A model generated the notes under the pieces. That model ran no database searches, was not told where the DNA came from, and saw nothing but the letters and a program-made list of their open reading frames with translations. A DNA stretch of 64,000 nt from an uncultured Verrucomicrobiae bacterium (GTDB taxonomy: Bacteria; Verrucomicrobiota; Verrucomicrobiia; Limisphaerales; AAA164-E04), in contig OX638380.1 of assembly GCA_951813855.1 (NCBI GenBank), forward strand, positions 4,122,518-4,186,517, written 5' to 3'. Shown here one piece after another: positions 1 through 9,352 of this stretch. Position 1 is the first letter of the stretch; the number at the start of each line of letters is the position of its first letter. Made by a program: the position numbers and the translations under genes.

Positions 1-33
1 TCAGGGTTTTTTCACGCTAATCGCTAGAGGCCA

Positions 34-1941
34 GTGTCACCGATTTTGGGTCATGTTTCGTTTTTTCCCTTCGCCATGGGGACGAAACTTTATCGCCTTC
101 GAGATGGGAAAATAAAGCTGGCTTTTTCACTCTCTGGTCGTTATGGGTTCCTCAGGGACGCCAAATTCAACCTCAAGCGGGTGACCGTTCGATTGGTGAA
201 GAGCAGTGAGCGAAGACGCTGGGATTCGCTGATGGATCAGAACCATTATTTGGGTTTCAAAGGTTTTGCCGGACGCGGTCTGCGTTATGTTGCCGAGTAC
301 CGAGGCCGGTGGTTGGCTTTAGCCGGCTGGCAAAGCGGAGTGTTCCGGTGTCGCTCGCGAGATCGGTGGCTCGGGTGGAAAAAGCGAGAGCAGTTTCGTC
401 GGCTGCATTTGATTGCCAACAATACCCGATTCCTCCTGCTTACCGAGCTGGGCGAAGTGCGCAATCCGGGGAGTTGCGTCATGGCCAAAATGCTGCGCCG
501 GCTGAGTGCCGATTGGCAACGGACTTGGGGTCATCCGCTGGAATTGGCCGAAACTTTCGTCGATCCTCGATACTTCTCGGGCACGATCTATCGCGCAGGG
601 AATTGGCGGGCGGTAGGGCGATCGCAAGGCTACGCTCGCAGCAACGGACGCTATACCGCCCGGCACAATAAACGGAAGGAAAGGTACGTTTATCCCTTGC
701 GGCCCCAAGCCTGTTCTCGATTAAGGAACCGCCAGGACGATCCGTCTTGGGGCCCCCAGGTGCATCGGGTAGAAACGTCCCCGAAACAGTTGAAATCATT
801 GGTGCAACTGCTAGCGGAAATGGCTGATTTTCGCCGGGCCCAAGGACGCAAACATCGACTGGAAATGGTTCTCGCTATTTGCATCTTAGCTCGATTAGCC
901 GGCAAGGTCGGCCCTTTGGCGACTTCGCGTTACGCCCAAAAAATGACGCCAAACCAATTGCAGACTCTCGGGGCGTGGTGCTACGCCAAGGGCCGTTGCG
1001 TGGCCCCGTTTCTCGCGACGATTCACCGGGTCATGACCGAGACGGACCCGGAAGCTTTGCCAGCGGTAACTCACCGCTGGGTAACGGCTCAATTGACTCG
1101 ACAACCCCTGGAAGCCTTGGCTGCTGACGGTAAGCGGATCAACGGAGCCAATCGCAACAGCAACGAGCATTTCGAGACCGTCATCCTCGGGCGCCATCAA
1201 GATGCGGTGCCCATCGCCGTTCGCATTTGCCGGGATCAAGGCGGCGAACAGGCGGCGATGGCGGCTCTCCTGGAGGATGTCGATATCCGGGGAGCCGTCA
1301 TTACGATCGATGCGCTCCATACCAACCGAGCCATGGCCGATGCCATCGTGTTGGTTAACGGAGCCCATTTTCTCTTCACGGTCAAAGAGAATAACCCCGA
1401 ACTCTCTCAATTTTTGACCAGCCTGGATTGGGATCGAGTGGCCCAGGACCGGTTCACCGAAAACCCGGAGAAAGGACACGGCCGCATCGATCAACGGAGC
1501 ATTCAGACCTATGAACCCCTTCCGGGGGCCGTCACATTGCCGCATGTCCTCCAAGTCTTTCGGATCATCCGACACCGCCATCATTGGAACGGTGAGCCCG
1601 ACACCGTGGAATATGCTTACGGTGTCACTTCGTTGCCTCGAGAGGCTGCCGACGCTCAACGATTGTTGTCACTCAATCGGGGACATGGGACGGTAGAAAA
1701 CGGCAATCACCGCCGTCGCGACGGGATCTTCGGCGAAGATGATTGTCTCATGCGAACTCGCCATGGGCCGACGAACAATGCCCTCTTCAACAACCTGGCC
1801 TTGGCGATCATTCTCCAGTCGGGATACCCTAATTTGGCCGAAGCTACTGACGATTTTCAGACGAATCGGTACCAAGGGATGCGAGCCGTCACGAAAACCA
1901 CCCCTTTTAAACGTCCGAAAAAACGTCCGGAAAAAAGCTGA
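34..1941 (+). CDS. DruA-like (DUF4338) / ISAs1-family transposase fusion
   Basis: A 635-residue protein in one open frame. Residues about 45-225 look like DUF4338, the domain of the Druantia anti-phage protein DruA: 'NHYLG', 'RDRWLGW', 'NNTRFLLL', 'ETFVD', 'GTIYRAGNW' are in the expected order. Residues about 250-610 look like an ISAs1-family DDE transposase: 'LAADGKRINGA', 'ITIDALHTN', 'FTVKENNPEL', 'GHGRIDQR', then a basic tail. An in-frame TAG at 25-27 shows the frame does not extend left. The listed start is GTG; an ATG at 76 is equally possible. The presence of transposase motifs makes it a mobile-element gene. Whether the DUF4338 part acts in transposition or defence is not shown. Weak resemblance between bases 1-16 and the sequence around the stop codon (TCAG..TTTTTTC) may be terminal repeats, but this is uncertain. 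Confidence 0.85.
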   Translation: MSPILGHVSFFPFAMGTKLYRLRDGKIKLAFSLSGRYGFLRDAKFNLKRVTVRLVKSSERRRWDSLMDQNHYLGFKGFAGRGLRYVAEYRGRWLALAGWQSGVFRCRSRDRWLGWKKREQFRRLHLIANNTRFLLLTELGEVRNPGSCVMAKMLRRLSADWQRTWGHPLELAETFVDPRYFSGTIYRAGNWRAVGRSQGYARSNGRYTARHNKRKERYVYPLRPQACSRLRNRQDDPSWGPQVHRVETSPKQLKSLVQLLAEMADFRRAQGRKHRLEMVLAICILARLAGKVGPLATSRYAQKMTPNQLQTLGAWCYAKGRCVAPFLATIHRVMTETDPEALPAVTHRWVTAQLTRQPLEALAADGKRINGANRNSNEHFETVILGRHQDAVPIAVRICRDQGGEQAAMAALLEDVDIRGAVITIDALHTNRAMADAIVLVNGAHFLFTVKENNPELSQFLTSLDWDRVAQDRFTENPEKGHGRIDQRSIQTYEPLPGAVTLPHVLQVFRIIRHRHHWNGEPDTVEYAYGVTSLPREAADAQRLLSLNRGHGTVENGNHRRRDGIFGEDDCLMRTRHGPTNNALFNNLALAIILQSGYPNLAEATDDFQTNRYQGMRAVTKTTPFKRPKKRPEKS

Positions 1942-2084
1942 ATCGACCTTCCTGATTACCGGCACTTCCTCCCTGCTGATTCGGTCTGCGAATTGATCGT
2001 TTGACCGATGCACGCACCGGTCTAGTCTCCTATCTGGCTGAAACTCGTCTCCAGCGGCAATCGCCGCCAATCTCGAAGAATAAT

Positions 2085-2106
2085 TCGGAAAAAAAAGTTT
2101 TTCCGA
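2085..2106. other. AT-rich hairpin between transposase and ankyrin pseudogene
   Basis: A perfect 9-bp inverted repeat, tcggaaaaa / tttttccga, with a 4-base loop. It lies in the 235-base stretch between the fusion transposase and the ankyrin pseudogene. No T-tract follows on the plus strand, so it is not a convincing terminator. Nothing else is recognisable in this gap. Confidence 0.3.
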
Positions 2107-2176
2107 CGAATCGAAATACTCCGCTCGGTACTTAAAAAACCGATCGTCGACCAAGAATTATTAGCATGAAAAAGTC

Positions 2177-3463
2177 TTGGGGAAAACTTCGTTGCACGTT
2201 GCCGTCGAGACGGGAAAATACAGATCGGTCGGTTCGTTGTTGAATCTGGGAGCTAATATCGAAGCCGAGGACAATCAATTCGCAACTCCGTTGTTTTACG
2301 CCGTGCTGACGGACGATTTTGCGACCGTAACATTGCTGCTGGACCGGGGAGCCGAAAGTCAGATTTATAACAACGAAGGCAACACGCCGTTGTACGAAGC
2401 CTTCCGGGCCGGAAGTATCGAAGCAGTTAAATTGTTGTTGGACCAAGGGGGCGATATCGAACTTAGAGATGGCAACGGGAGAACATTGCTGCATGCGGCC
2501 GCCGGGACGGGGGACCTCGAGACGGTCAATCTGCTTCTCGAGCGGGGAGCGGAAATTCAAGCGGTGGACGGTTAAGGCGCGACAGTTCTGCATTGGGCTG
2601 CTAGCGGAGGCTTGGTAACTTTAGCGGCGTCGCTTTTGGAATCGGGAGCCGATATCTAGGTTAAGACCGACGACGATGAAACGCCTTTGCATTGGGCGGC
2701 CGAAGGAAGCGACGCCGAAATCCTTGACCTGATGTTGGTCCGGGGAGCCGACCTGAACGTCGAAGACTCGTCGGGGCTAATTCCGTTGTACTGGGCCGCA
2801 AGGGGAGGGAACGACGAAACTTACGATTCGCTATGGGATTTAAGCGGCGGCGATATGGTCAACCGGAAGACGGCTGACGGCAGAACGCTGTTGCATTGGG
2901 CCGCCGAAAGCGGAAATGCAAACATCGTGAGGTCGCTTTCGAACGCCGGAGCCGTGCTCGACGCGAAGGCCGATGACGGCGATACTCCCTTGATTCTGGC
3001 TGTCGAAAGAGGCCATGCCGTCATCGTCCAGTTTCTATTGGCAAACGGAGCCGAAGCTCCGGAAAAAACGGCTTATAACGGTGTGCTCGAGACTCATGAG
3101 GCCATGCAACGAGCCGCACGCTCATGCATGACCGATCAGTTATCGCAACTCATCATCCAAGGCGGCACCGTTACCGATATTATCGTCGCCTTGGCCGAGA
3201 GAAAACAGGAAGCGGTCGAGTTCCTTGTTCGGCAACAATTGCGCCCCCGGCTGCGCGTGGACGAATCGGGGAGGCTTTGGATCCATAAGGCGTCTGGAGC
3301 GAATTACCGGGAGCTCGAGGCAAAAACTCTCAAGCTTCAAGTTCTCGGCGAGGACGGGAGATGGTCCCTTGCGGTTCAGGACTGGGAGCCGGGCGTCTCG
3401 ATTACCGAGTTGCTGCCGAACCGTTCCCACGCTCTCCTGCGTGCTGTTGACGTAAGTTATTGA
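2177..3463 (+). pseudogene. Ankyrin-repeat protein, broken by two in-frame stops
   Basis: One continuous reading frame encodes about nine ankyrin repeats ('GNTPLYEAFRAG', 'GRTLLHAAAGTG', 'DETPLHWAAEG', 'GRTLLHWAAESG') followed by a non-repeat tail of about 120 residues. It is cut by TAA at 2573-2575 and TAG at 2654-2656, each replacing one residue at a repeat boundary. There is no frameshift: repeats continue in register across both stops. The 5' end also looks damaged, since the first repeat begins just after a TAG at 2162 and only a TTG is available. Ankyrin repeats mediate protein-protein contacts. The ancestral product was probably a single protein of more than 430 residues. Two pieces could still be translated separately (2177-2575 and 2687-3463), but loss of function is likelier. 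Confidence 0.8.
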
Positions 3464-3476
3464 GCCCGAACGAATT

Positions 3477-4424
3477 TCAGTCGTTCGAACTTTCCTGGCC
3501 AGGCCGCTCGGGTTCGAGCGCGACGGCCTCGTTGGCTTGAAGTGCTGAGGGCGGACGATCGGGAAGCTTTTCTGCCGGTGAATTCGGTGGCTCGGTGGGC
3601 GTAGCGGACGGTGTTTCGCAAACCAGACGAAAGCCGACATAGACGCTGCGGTTGTCTTCCCGCCGTCCGCTGCGAAGCGAAGCCCGTTGAAACTCCACCG
3701 GTAAAAACCAACTGCCGCCTTTCAACACCCGTTCCGGAAACGTCCGCTCGTGAAACGGGTTGACGGTCGTCGCCCCGCGAGCGGCGAAGGCTTCTCGTCC
3801 GTAGTAGTCGCCGCACCATTCCCAGAGATTTCCCAGCATGTCGTGCAGGCCCCAGGCATTGGGTTTTTTGGTGCCGACAAGTTGAGTTTTTCGAGCGGCG
3901 TTGTCCTTCATCCAGACGTATTCCGGCAAGGACTCGACGGTGACCGGTCGGCCGTCTTCACCGATCTGAAACAGTCCCCAATCGCCGGCGCGGCAGCAAT
4001 ATTCCCATTCCGCTTCGGTAGGCAGCCGAAAGCGTTCCGGCCCCAGTTGATTGAGCCGCTCCAGAAAGGCCCGGACATCCGCAAAACTGACCGAGTCCAC
4101 GGGAAGGGAATCGCCTTTCCGGGAAACGTTCTCGGGCGGGGAGTTCATGATCTTTTGCCATTGGCCTTGGGTTACCTCGGTTTTGCCCATGAAAAAAGGG
4201 CGGCTGATGACGACGCGGTGCGCCGGTTGTTCGGCGGTCAGAAAACGGTTCCACCAGCCGGAGTCTTCCAGATGTTTTCGTTGCTCTGCCGTCGTGCCCA
4301 TGACGAATTGACCGGCCGGGATGCCGACAAAAGGCATCCCGTGGTATTTGACCGTCTCGAATGGTGCGGCTCCGGCCCAGCTGCTCAGTAACCAAGCGCA
4401 GGCCAGCGACAAGCGGCGAGTCAT
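3477..4424 (-). CDS. Exported SUMF1/FGE-like domain protein without catalytic cysteines
   Basis: A 315-residue protein with an N-terminal signal peptide ('LSLACAWLLSSWAGAA'). It has a formylglycine-generating-enzyme fold domain (residues about 30-270): 'IPAGQFVMGTT', 'EVTQGQWQKIM', 'LPTEAEWEYCCRAG', 'GNLWEWCGDYY', 'VLKGGSWF', 'YVGFRLV'. The tail from about 275 is Pro/Glu-rich. True formylglycine-generating enzymes have a cysteine pair after 'RGGSW'; here that stretch (WFLPVEFQRASLR) has none. It is therefore probably not a sulfatase activator, but a member of the large exported SUMF1-like group of unknown role. Its ATG overlaps the stop of the DUF1501 gene (ATGA), which marks it as the last gene of the 9280-to-3477 operon. 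Confidence 0.85.
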   Translation of the reverse strand: MTRRLSLACAWLLSSWAGAAPFETVKYHGMPFVGIPAGQFVMGTTAEQRKHLEDSGWWNRFLTAEQPAHRVVISRPFFMGKTEVTQGQWQKIMNSPPENVSRKGDSLPVDSVSFADVRAFLERLNQLGPERFRLPTEAEWEYCCRAGDWGLFQIGEDGRPVTVESLPEYVWMKDNAARKTQLVGTKKPNAWGLHDMLGNLWEWCGDYYGREAFAARGATTVNPFHERTFPERVLKGGSWFLPVEFQRASLRSGRREDNRSVYVGFRLVCETPSATPTEPPNSPAEKLPDRPPSALQANEAVALEPERPGQESSND

Positions 4425-6148
4425 GCTCGGCGAGCGATGAACGGGAGCGGCGGGCGTTCGTTTCGTCCCCGGCCCTGGGGGTCTATGCCACTGAGGGCAA
4501 GCGCCGTAGCGTAGACGTGTCCGTGACCCGGGATAAAGGATTGGGGATGTTGCTTTTTCTCCGGCAGCAGCTTGCCGGTTTGCGGATCGTAATGAGGGTC
4601 CAGCGTGCCGTCCGGCAGGATCGGAATGGCCATCAGCGTCGCTTCGCCGATCTTCCCGAACTGGGAATCAGAATTCACGTTGCCGCCCAGGAAGGCGCAG
4701 GAAGTGACTTTCCAGTGAGCGCTGATGTCCTGGCCGCCGATTTGCTTGGTCTTTTCCTGTTCGGAGATGTTCTTCTTCAGGATGCCGTCGACGTTGCCGT
4801 GAATCGACCGGCCGAATTCGGAAGTGATGACGATGTTGGTGCGATCGAAATAGGATTCGCCGGTGTCGCGGTATTCGGTGGCTTTGAGCCGCTCTACGTA
4901 GGCGCTCAACGGCGTCCACAGATCTTCGGCCATCATCCGGGTCTGGTCCGGCATGCCGACGGGTTTGCGCCCGTCCCGCCCCCACAAGTTCTTGCGGCTG
5001 AAATGCGAATCGAACCGGCGCACGTCCCGCGATTCGATGAAGAATCCGCACGAAAGCCCGGCTCTCATCATTTCGAAACTCATCATGGCCTGCACGTTGA
5101 CGTTGGGAGAGAACTTGCTTCGGGCCTTGTTGCCGTTGACGCTGCGCCACGTCGTTAATTCGTCTTCGCGGCTGACCCGGAAAGCTTCCCGCAATTCCCG
5201 ATCCTGAAAAAGTCCCTTCAAGGTGTTCGGCGCGATCGAATTGCCGCGTTCGTTGAGTTGCCGGTAAATCTCGCGGGCGGAGTGATAGCTCTTGACCGAT
5301 TCCAAATTGACGTCCGACAGGAAAGCGGAGGGCGAGCGGTCCAAGAAGGCTTCGACGGCTCGATTCACTTCGTCCCGGGAGCCCTGCTGCACCTGCTCGA
5401 TGATTCGTTTCAACTTGGCGGGAGTGCCCGCGTAAATGGTGTGGGCGTGGACCGGCCCCAAGCCGTGAAAGTAGCCTCGGCGGCCGCGATACTGCACCTC
5501 GTTGAGTTCGCCGTCCGAAAGCCACCAATGCCAGGACAGGCTCGGCAAGGCATAGGCCTGGCCGTAGACTTCGGCGAAGGCCTGCATCACCGACCTTTCG
5601 TCTTCTTCCCGCTCTTCCGATTGCCGGAAATTGTACTCGCCCATGTGAATCTTGAGCCGGTCCCGCGAATGACCGGAACCGGTGTGCATGGAACTGAGCA
5701 CGGCCATATCGCCCATGAGGCCCCGGCCTCCGTTGGCCAGGTAGCCGTGTCGAATATTGCCATGTTTTCTGATCGTGTAGTCGTCTTCTCCCCAGTCGAG
5801 CACCCGGTAGCGTTCGTGGCTGATGCGTTCCAGCCGGCGATGAACGTTGTTGTCGGTCATGACGGGGTTGAACATGTCGTAACCGCACCAGCCGCCTTCC
5901 AGATACCAGTAGGTCAGAAACCGGCCGCTGTCGTTGGCTTGAACCGCGTCGGCGGCCAACCGGTCGGCCTGTTCGTCCCGGGGGGCGCCGTGGGCTCTGA
6001 AGTAGCGCAGGAAATCGGCGGACGTTAATGCCCCGAATCCGAGTCCGGCCTGTTTCAGGAACCGGCGGCGAGGCAGCCAGGCCGGCACCTTGGGCGACTC
6101 GCCGCACGTGATCTTCGGATCGACCTGGCAAGGTGGAGTGGCGTTCAT
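4421..6148 (-). CDS. Tat-exported DUF1501-family protein
   Basis: A 575-residue protein with a twin-arginine signal at residues 27-33 (RRRFLKQ) followed by a short hydrophobic stretch, so folded export to the periplasm is expected. The body resembles the DUF1501 family of planctomycetes and verrucomicrobia, a sulfatase-like fold of unknown activity: 'TYWYLEGGWCGYDMFNP', 'SSMHTGSGHSRD', 'VITSEFGRSIHG', and a C-terminal 'IPGHGHVYATALALSG'. It lies 15 bases downstream of a large cytochrome c protein. The pairing of DUF1501 with PSCyt-type proteins is a recurrent arrangement in these phyla, which suggests a joint periplasmic role, possibly oxidative breakdown of polymers (inference). Confidence 0.8.
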   Translation of the reverse strand: MNATPPCQVDPKITCGESPKVPAWLPRRRFLKQAGLGFGALTSADFLRYFRAHGAPRDEQADRLAADAVQANDSGRFLTYWYLEGGWCGYDMFNPVMTDNNVHRRLERISHERYRVLDWGEDDYTIRKHGNIRHGYLANGGRGLMGDMAVLSSMHTGSGHSRDRLKIHMGEYNFRQSEEREEDERSVMQAFAEVYGQAYALPSLSWHWWLSDGELNEVQYRGRRGYFHGLGPVHAHTIYAGTPAKLKRIIEQVQQGSRDEVNRAVEAFLDRSPSAFLSDVNLESVKSYHSAREIYRQLNERGNSIAPNTLKGLFQDRELREAFRVSREDELTTWRSVNGNKARSKFSPNVNVQAMMSFEMMRAGLSCGFFIESRDVRRFDSHFSRKNLWGRDGRKPVGMPDQTRMMAEDLWTPLSAYVERLKATEYRDTGESYFDRTNIVITSEFGRSIHGNVDGILKKNISEQEKTKQIGGQDISAHWKVTSCAFLGGNVNSDSQFGKIGEATLMAIPILPDGTLDPHYDPQTGKLLPEKKQHPQSFIPGHGHVYATALALSGIDPQGRGRNERPPLPFIARRA

Positions 6149-6163
6149 GGGTAGTTTCTCAGG

Positions 6164-9100
6164 CTATTTGTTATCGGCGGAAAGACGAGCGAAATCGTCG
6201 GTCTCCAGATAGCGGGGAGAAGTGACCAGAGCCCGGAACAGATCGCGGATGGTGAAGCCGTTTTGCTGCATGCGATCCCATAATTCCCGATAGAGGCCGC
6301 GTTCGTCGGTGCGGTAACGCAGGGATCGTCCGAAGATAAAATTGAAATGCGTATCGATGATAGTGCGGACGAACCGTTCCTTTTTCACCGCCTGCAGGGC
6401 GAAAGCCTCCATTCCTTCTCCCGCGAAGGGATACTCGCGAACCAAGCCGTGGTCGCTGGCTTCGATCGGCAGTCCGTATTCGTCGTGGATTCGGAAGACT
6501 CCCGCATCGGTCCAGAAATTGCGTTGGAAGGCCAGGGGAGTCAGGATTTTATGGCAACTGTAGCAACTGGAGTTCGGGTCGGTCGTGCCCAAGGCGGTAG
6601 CGCCTTCCCGTTGTTCGACGATTTCCGAAGAGACTTCGTAACGGTACCCCAAAAACAGCATGCTCACTTGCGCCGCGTAATTGTAGTGCGGCAGCCCCGG
6701 TTTGCCCTCGATGAATCCGGCGGTGGTCAGCAGGCCGGTTCGCCCGTGGTAGCCGGGCCGGGTGCGGCGCTTCAGGTCGGGGCCGACCGTGTAATCGGCG
6801 GTCAGGATTTCTTGGAAGGGGCGGTCGTTGAACGCGACGTAACACCACAATCGTACCGGTTCGTCCTGGCGGGGCGTGCCTTGACTTTCCAAATACAGCC
6901 GGATCCGGTGAAAGTAGAAGTTTCGAAAATCTTCGGAATCCAGATAGTAGCCGACCGCTTCGTCCCAGTTCCAACGCCCGAGAAACCGCTCGAGTTCCGG
7001 AACCGAAGGAGCTCTGCCGGTCAAGTCCAGGGCCAGCCGGGAGAGCAGTAGCCGGCGGCGGTCGGTGCGATCTTTCACCCAGTCCAGGGCCGGAGCGCGG
7101 GTGAACAAGAAATCCGGATGCCGGACCAGCGCCTGAACCAAGGCGAGCCAGCCTTCGTAAGCGGCATCCCTGCGGGGAGCCTGGAAGGTCAATTTACCTT
7201 CGCTCTCCTGGGGCTTGACCGGCGCGCCGGCCAACTGGGTCCAGAGGTAGTTCAGCGGACCGGCTTGAACCGTGAAGGACTCGGAGGCGTCCAAGGTCAC
7301 TTCGCTGCCGGCCGGGGCGCGGAGCGGGCGGTTCAGTCGGATCAAGGGAGTCGAGGCTTCGGCTTTGATCGAAAGGGGGATCCGGGGGTCATGATCGCGC
7401 TTGCCCGGATAATAAAGGCGTAACCGGTAAAAGCGGTCTTGCGACCATCCGTCCTTCGTTCGAATCTGAGGCGCATAACGCAGGAACAGTTCCCCCTTTC
7501 GGCGATTTTGATCTTCTACCCGGTGTCCCCGCTGGTTGTAAGCCCCGAAAGAGATGGCCTTGAACGGCGACCATTCCTCGAACCCTCCGGCTTCCTTGGT
7601 GTCGACTTCGAAAGTTTTTCCGCCGGACGGTTCCAGAAAGGCGAGCGGGCCGACTGCGACTTTAGCGTGAGTGCCGCGATTGGATATTTCCGCATGGCCT
7701 GTTTCGCCGAACCGGAAGGCGGGTTCGAACTCCACGTAGGGTTGAGTATCGACGCGGCCGTCGAAAGTGAAGCGCACCGTTCCGTCTCGAGGTTCCGGCC
7801 CGTCGGTTTTGTTGGCGGTTGTACTGATCGTTCCTTGGTGATGCACTTCCACCAAGACGTTGCGGGCTGAGAACTTCGCCGGGCGCCAGAACAGGGTAAT
7901 TCGGTAGTCGCCGTCGAACTCCGGCGTTAAGGGGATTTCGATCAGAGCTTGGTCGAAGTTGTCCGATTCCTCTTCGGCGCTCCAGTAGCCGTGGCGATCG
8001 TTGAGTTTCCAGCCGCCTTCCAGTTTGATGCGCCGGTCCCGGACTTCGAGCCATTCCACGGTCTGGCCTTCGACATGTTCGAGCAGCAGGCCGGCGAAAG
8101 AAACGGGAGCGTGGGTTTCGCTGGCATACAGGATCAGTCGTTGCCCTGTAACTCCGGCCCGGAGTTTGAACATGGAGTCCAGCGTCAGCCGTTTTGGGGA
8201 GTTGCCGTCGGGTTCCCCGGCTCCGACGCCGGACGATTCGCCGGTGCGTTCCTGATCGAGCAGTTGTTGACTGACTGGCAGGGCGGTGGCGACGATCGGC
8301 AATCGAACGGTGCGAATGGCTTGGCGTTCGTTGACGGGATCGGATACTTCCAAGCGAAAGACCAGTTCGTGATCTTGGTTGGCCAGCGCCGTTTTCCGGT
8401 CTTCGATCCCGGTTAACAACAGGCGGGCTTCCGTCCGCTCTTGGGGAGAAGGGGAGCGCAACAAAAGGTGCCGGTAAAGCCGGTCGATGGTTTCGTCGCG
8501 GTCGGATTCCGCTGGGGGCGGGGAGGAGAACCCGGCGAAAGGCCCGCGGCGCAGGTGGTAGGCCCGCTCGGCGAGATCCTTGGCGAGGATTTTCAGAGCG
8601 GCCAGGTATCCGGAGGTCGCCCGGCTCGATTCGCTGAAGCGGGTGCGGAAATCGGCCCCGCCGAACAGGGCGACGTTAGCGTCAAACTGATCGACTCCTT
8701 CTCGAACCCAATTGTCTTCGAACAGGGTAGCAACTTTGCCTTTCAATTGCGTCCAAGTCAGAAACTGAGTGTCCGCCTCGAATTCGGGTATCTCGCCCCG
8801 ATAGGGCGCAAGTAGTTCCCACGGGAAAACGTCGTCTTGGGTGGTGCCGGCCTCGGCCCCGGCTACCGAGCTCGCAAAGTTTTTGAGTTTGGCCAATTCC
8901 TCCGCGCTCCAAACCGGAGCGTTCTTTCCTTTCGGCATCCGCCGTTTCGGATTGGTCGCTTCCAGCCGGTCCAACATGCTGTCGGGGCGGCCGGGAATCA
9001 AATAACCCTGGGCTAGCAGGATGTGGAAATCGTCCCGGGCGTCACCGACCAAGACTAGGCCGGCGTCGGTTTCTTCGTCATGGCAACTAACGCAACTCGA

Positions 9101-9280
9101 ACCGCCGCCGCGCGTCAGCAACGGGTAGATTTCCTGAGCGAATTGCGTTTCGAGCGTCGCTAACTCAGGCGGTAATACGGTGTAGTCTTTCGGTTCCGCC
9201 GCTGCCGTCGCCCAGAATCCAGACAGTCCTAGAACGACGAAGAACCGCCAGAACTTGCCTGCCGGTGTGATAGTCTCCAT
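6164..9280 (-). CDS. Large exported di-heme planctomycete-type cytochrome c protein
   Basis: A 1038-residue protein with a signal peptide ending near residue 28. Two heme c motifs are visible: C63-V-S-C66-H67 near the N-terminus and C906-Y-S-C909-H910 near the C-terminus. After the first comes 'RRMPKGKNAPVW', typical of PSCyt-type domains. A PKD-like segment lies near residues 690-735 ('LDASESFTVQAG'), then DUF1592/DUF1588/DUF1585-like blocks ('NDRPFQEILTADYTV', 'GRTGLLTTAGF', 'DTHFNFIFGRSLRYRT', 'LVTSPRY'). These proteins are thought to carry electrons in the periplasm; the substrate is unknown. It is the first gene of a three-gene operon with the DUF1501 and SUMF1-like genes, 72 bases after the end of tsaD. 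Confidence 0.85.
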   Translation of the reverse strand: METITPAGKFWRFFVVLGLSGFWATAAAEPKDYTVLPPELATLETQFAQEIYPLLTRGGGSSCVSCHDEETDAGLVLVGDARDDFHILLAQGYLIPGRPDSMLDRLEATNPKRRMPKGKNAPVWSAEELAKLKNFASSVAGAEAGTTQDDVFPWELLAPYRGEIPEFEADTQFLTWTQLKGKVATLFEDNWVREGVDQFDANVALFGGADFRTRFSESSRATSGYLAALKILAKDLAERAYHLRRGPFAGFSSPPPAESDRDETIDRLYRHLLLRSPSPQERTEARLLLTGIEDRKTALANQDHELVFRLEVSDPVNERQAIRTVRLPIVATALPVSQQLLDQERTGESSGVGAGEPDGNSPKRLTLDSMFKLRAGVTGQRLILYASETHAPVSFAGLLLEHVEGQTVEWLEVRDRRIKLEGGWKLNDRHGYWSAEEESDNFDQALIEIPLTPEFDGDYRITLFWRPAKFSARNVLVEVHHQGTISTTANKTDGPEPRDGTVRFTFDGRVDTQPYVEFEPAFRFGETGHAEISNRGTHAKVAVGPLAFLEPSGGKTFEVDTKEAGGFEEWSPFKAISFGAYNQRGHRVEDQNRRKGELFLRYAPQIRTKDGWSQDRFYRLRLYYPGKRDHDPRIPLSIKAEASTPLIRLNRPLRAPAGSEVTLDASESFTVQAGPLNYLWTQLAGAPVKPQESEGKLTFQAPRRDAAYEGWLALVQALVRHPDFLFTRAPALDWVKDRTDRRRLLLSRLALDLTGRAPSVPELERFLGRWNWDEAVGYYLDSEDFRNFYFHRIRLYLESQGTPRQDEPVRLWCYVAFNDRPFQEILTADYTVGPDLKRRTRPGYHGRTGLLTTAGFIEGKPGLPHYNYAAQVSMLFLGYRYEVSSEIVEQREGATALGTTDPNSSCYSCHKILTPLAFQRNFWTDAGVFRIHDEYGLPIEASDHGLVREYPFAGEGMEAFALQAVKKERFVRTIIDTHFNFIFGRSLRYRTDERGLYRELWDRMQQNGFTIRDLFRALVTSPRYLETDDFARLSADNK

Positions 9281-9352
9281 GGCCTTGAATGAACTAACTA
9301 TACTCGGCGAAACGTAAAAATCGAGAAAAAAAGGGGTTCGGATTTCGCGGCC

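Noticed and set aside
2573..2656. Stop-codon recoding in the ankyrin gene
   Set aside because: Two different stop codons (TAA and TAG) would both need to be sense, while normal genes in the window end in TAA, TAG and TGA.
4668..6131. 487-codon minus-strand frame overlapping the DUF1501 gene in another frame
   Set aside because: Arg/Pro/Gly-rich shadow of a real gene with clear motifs.
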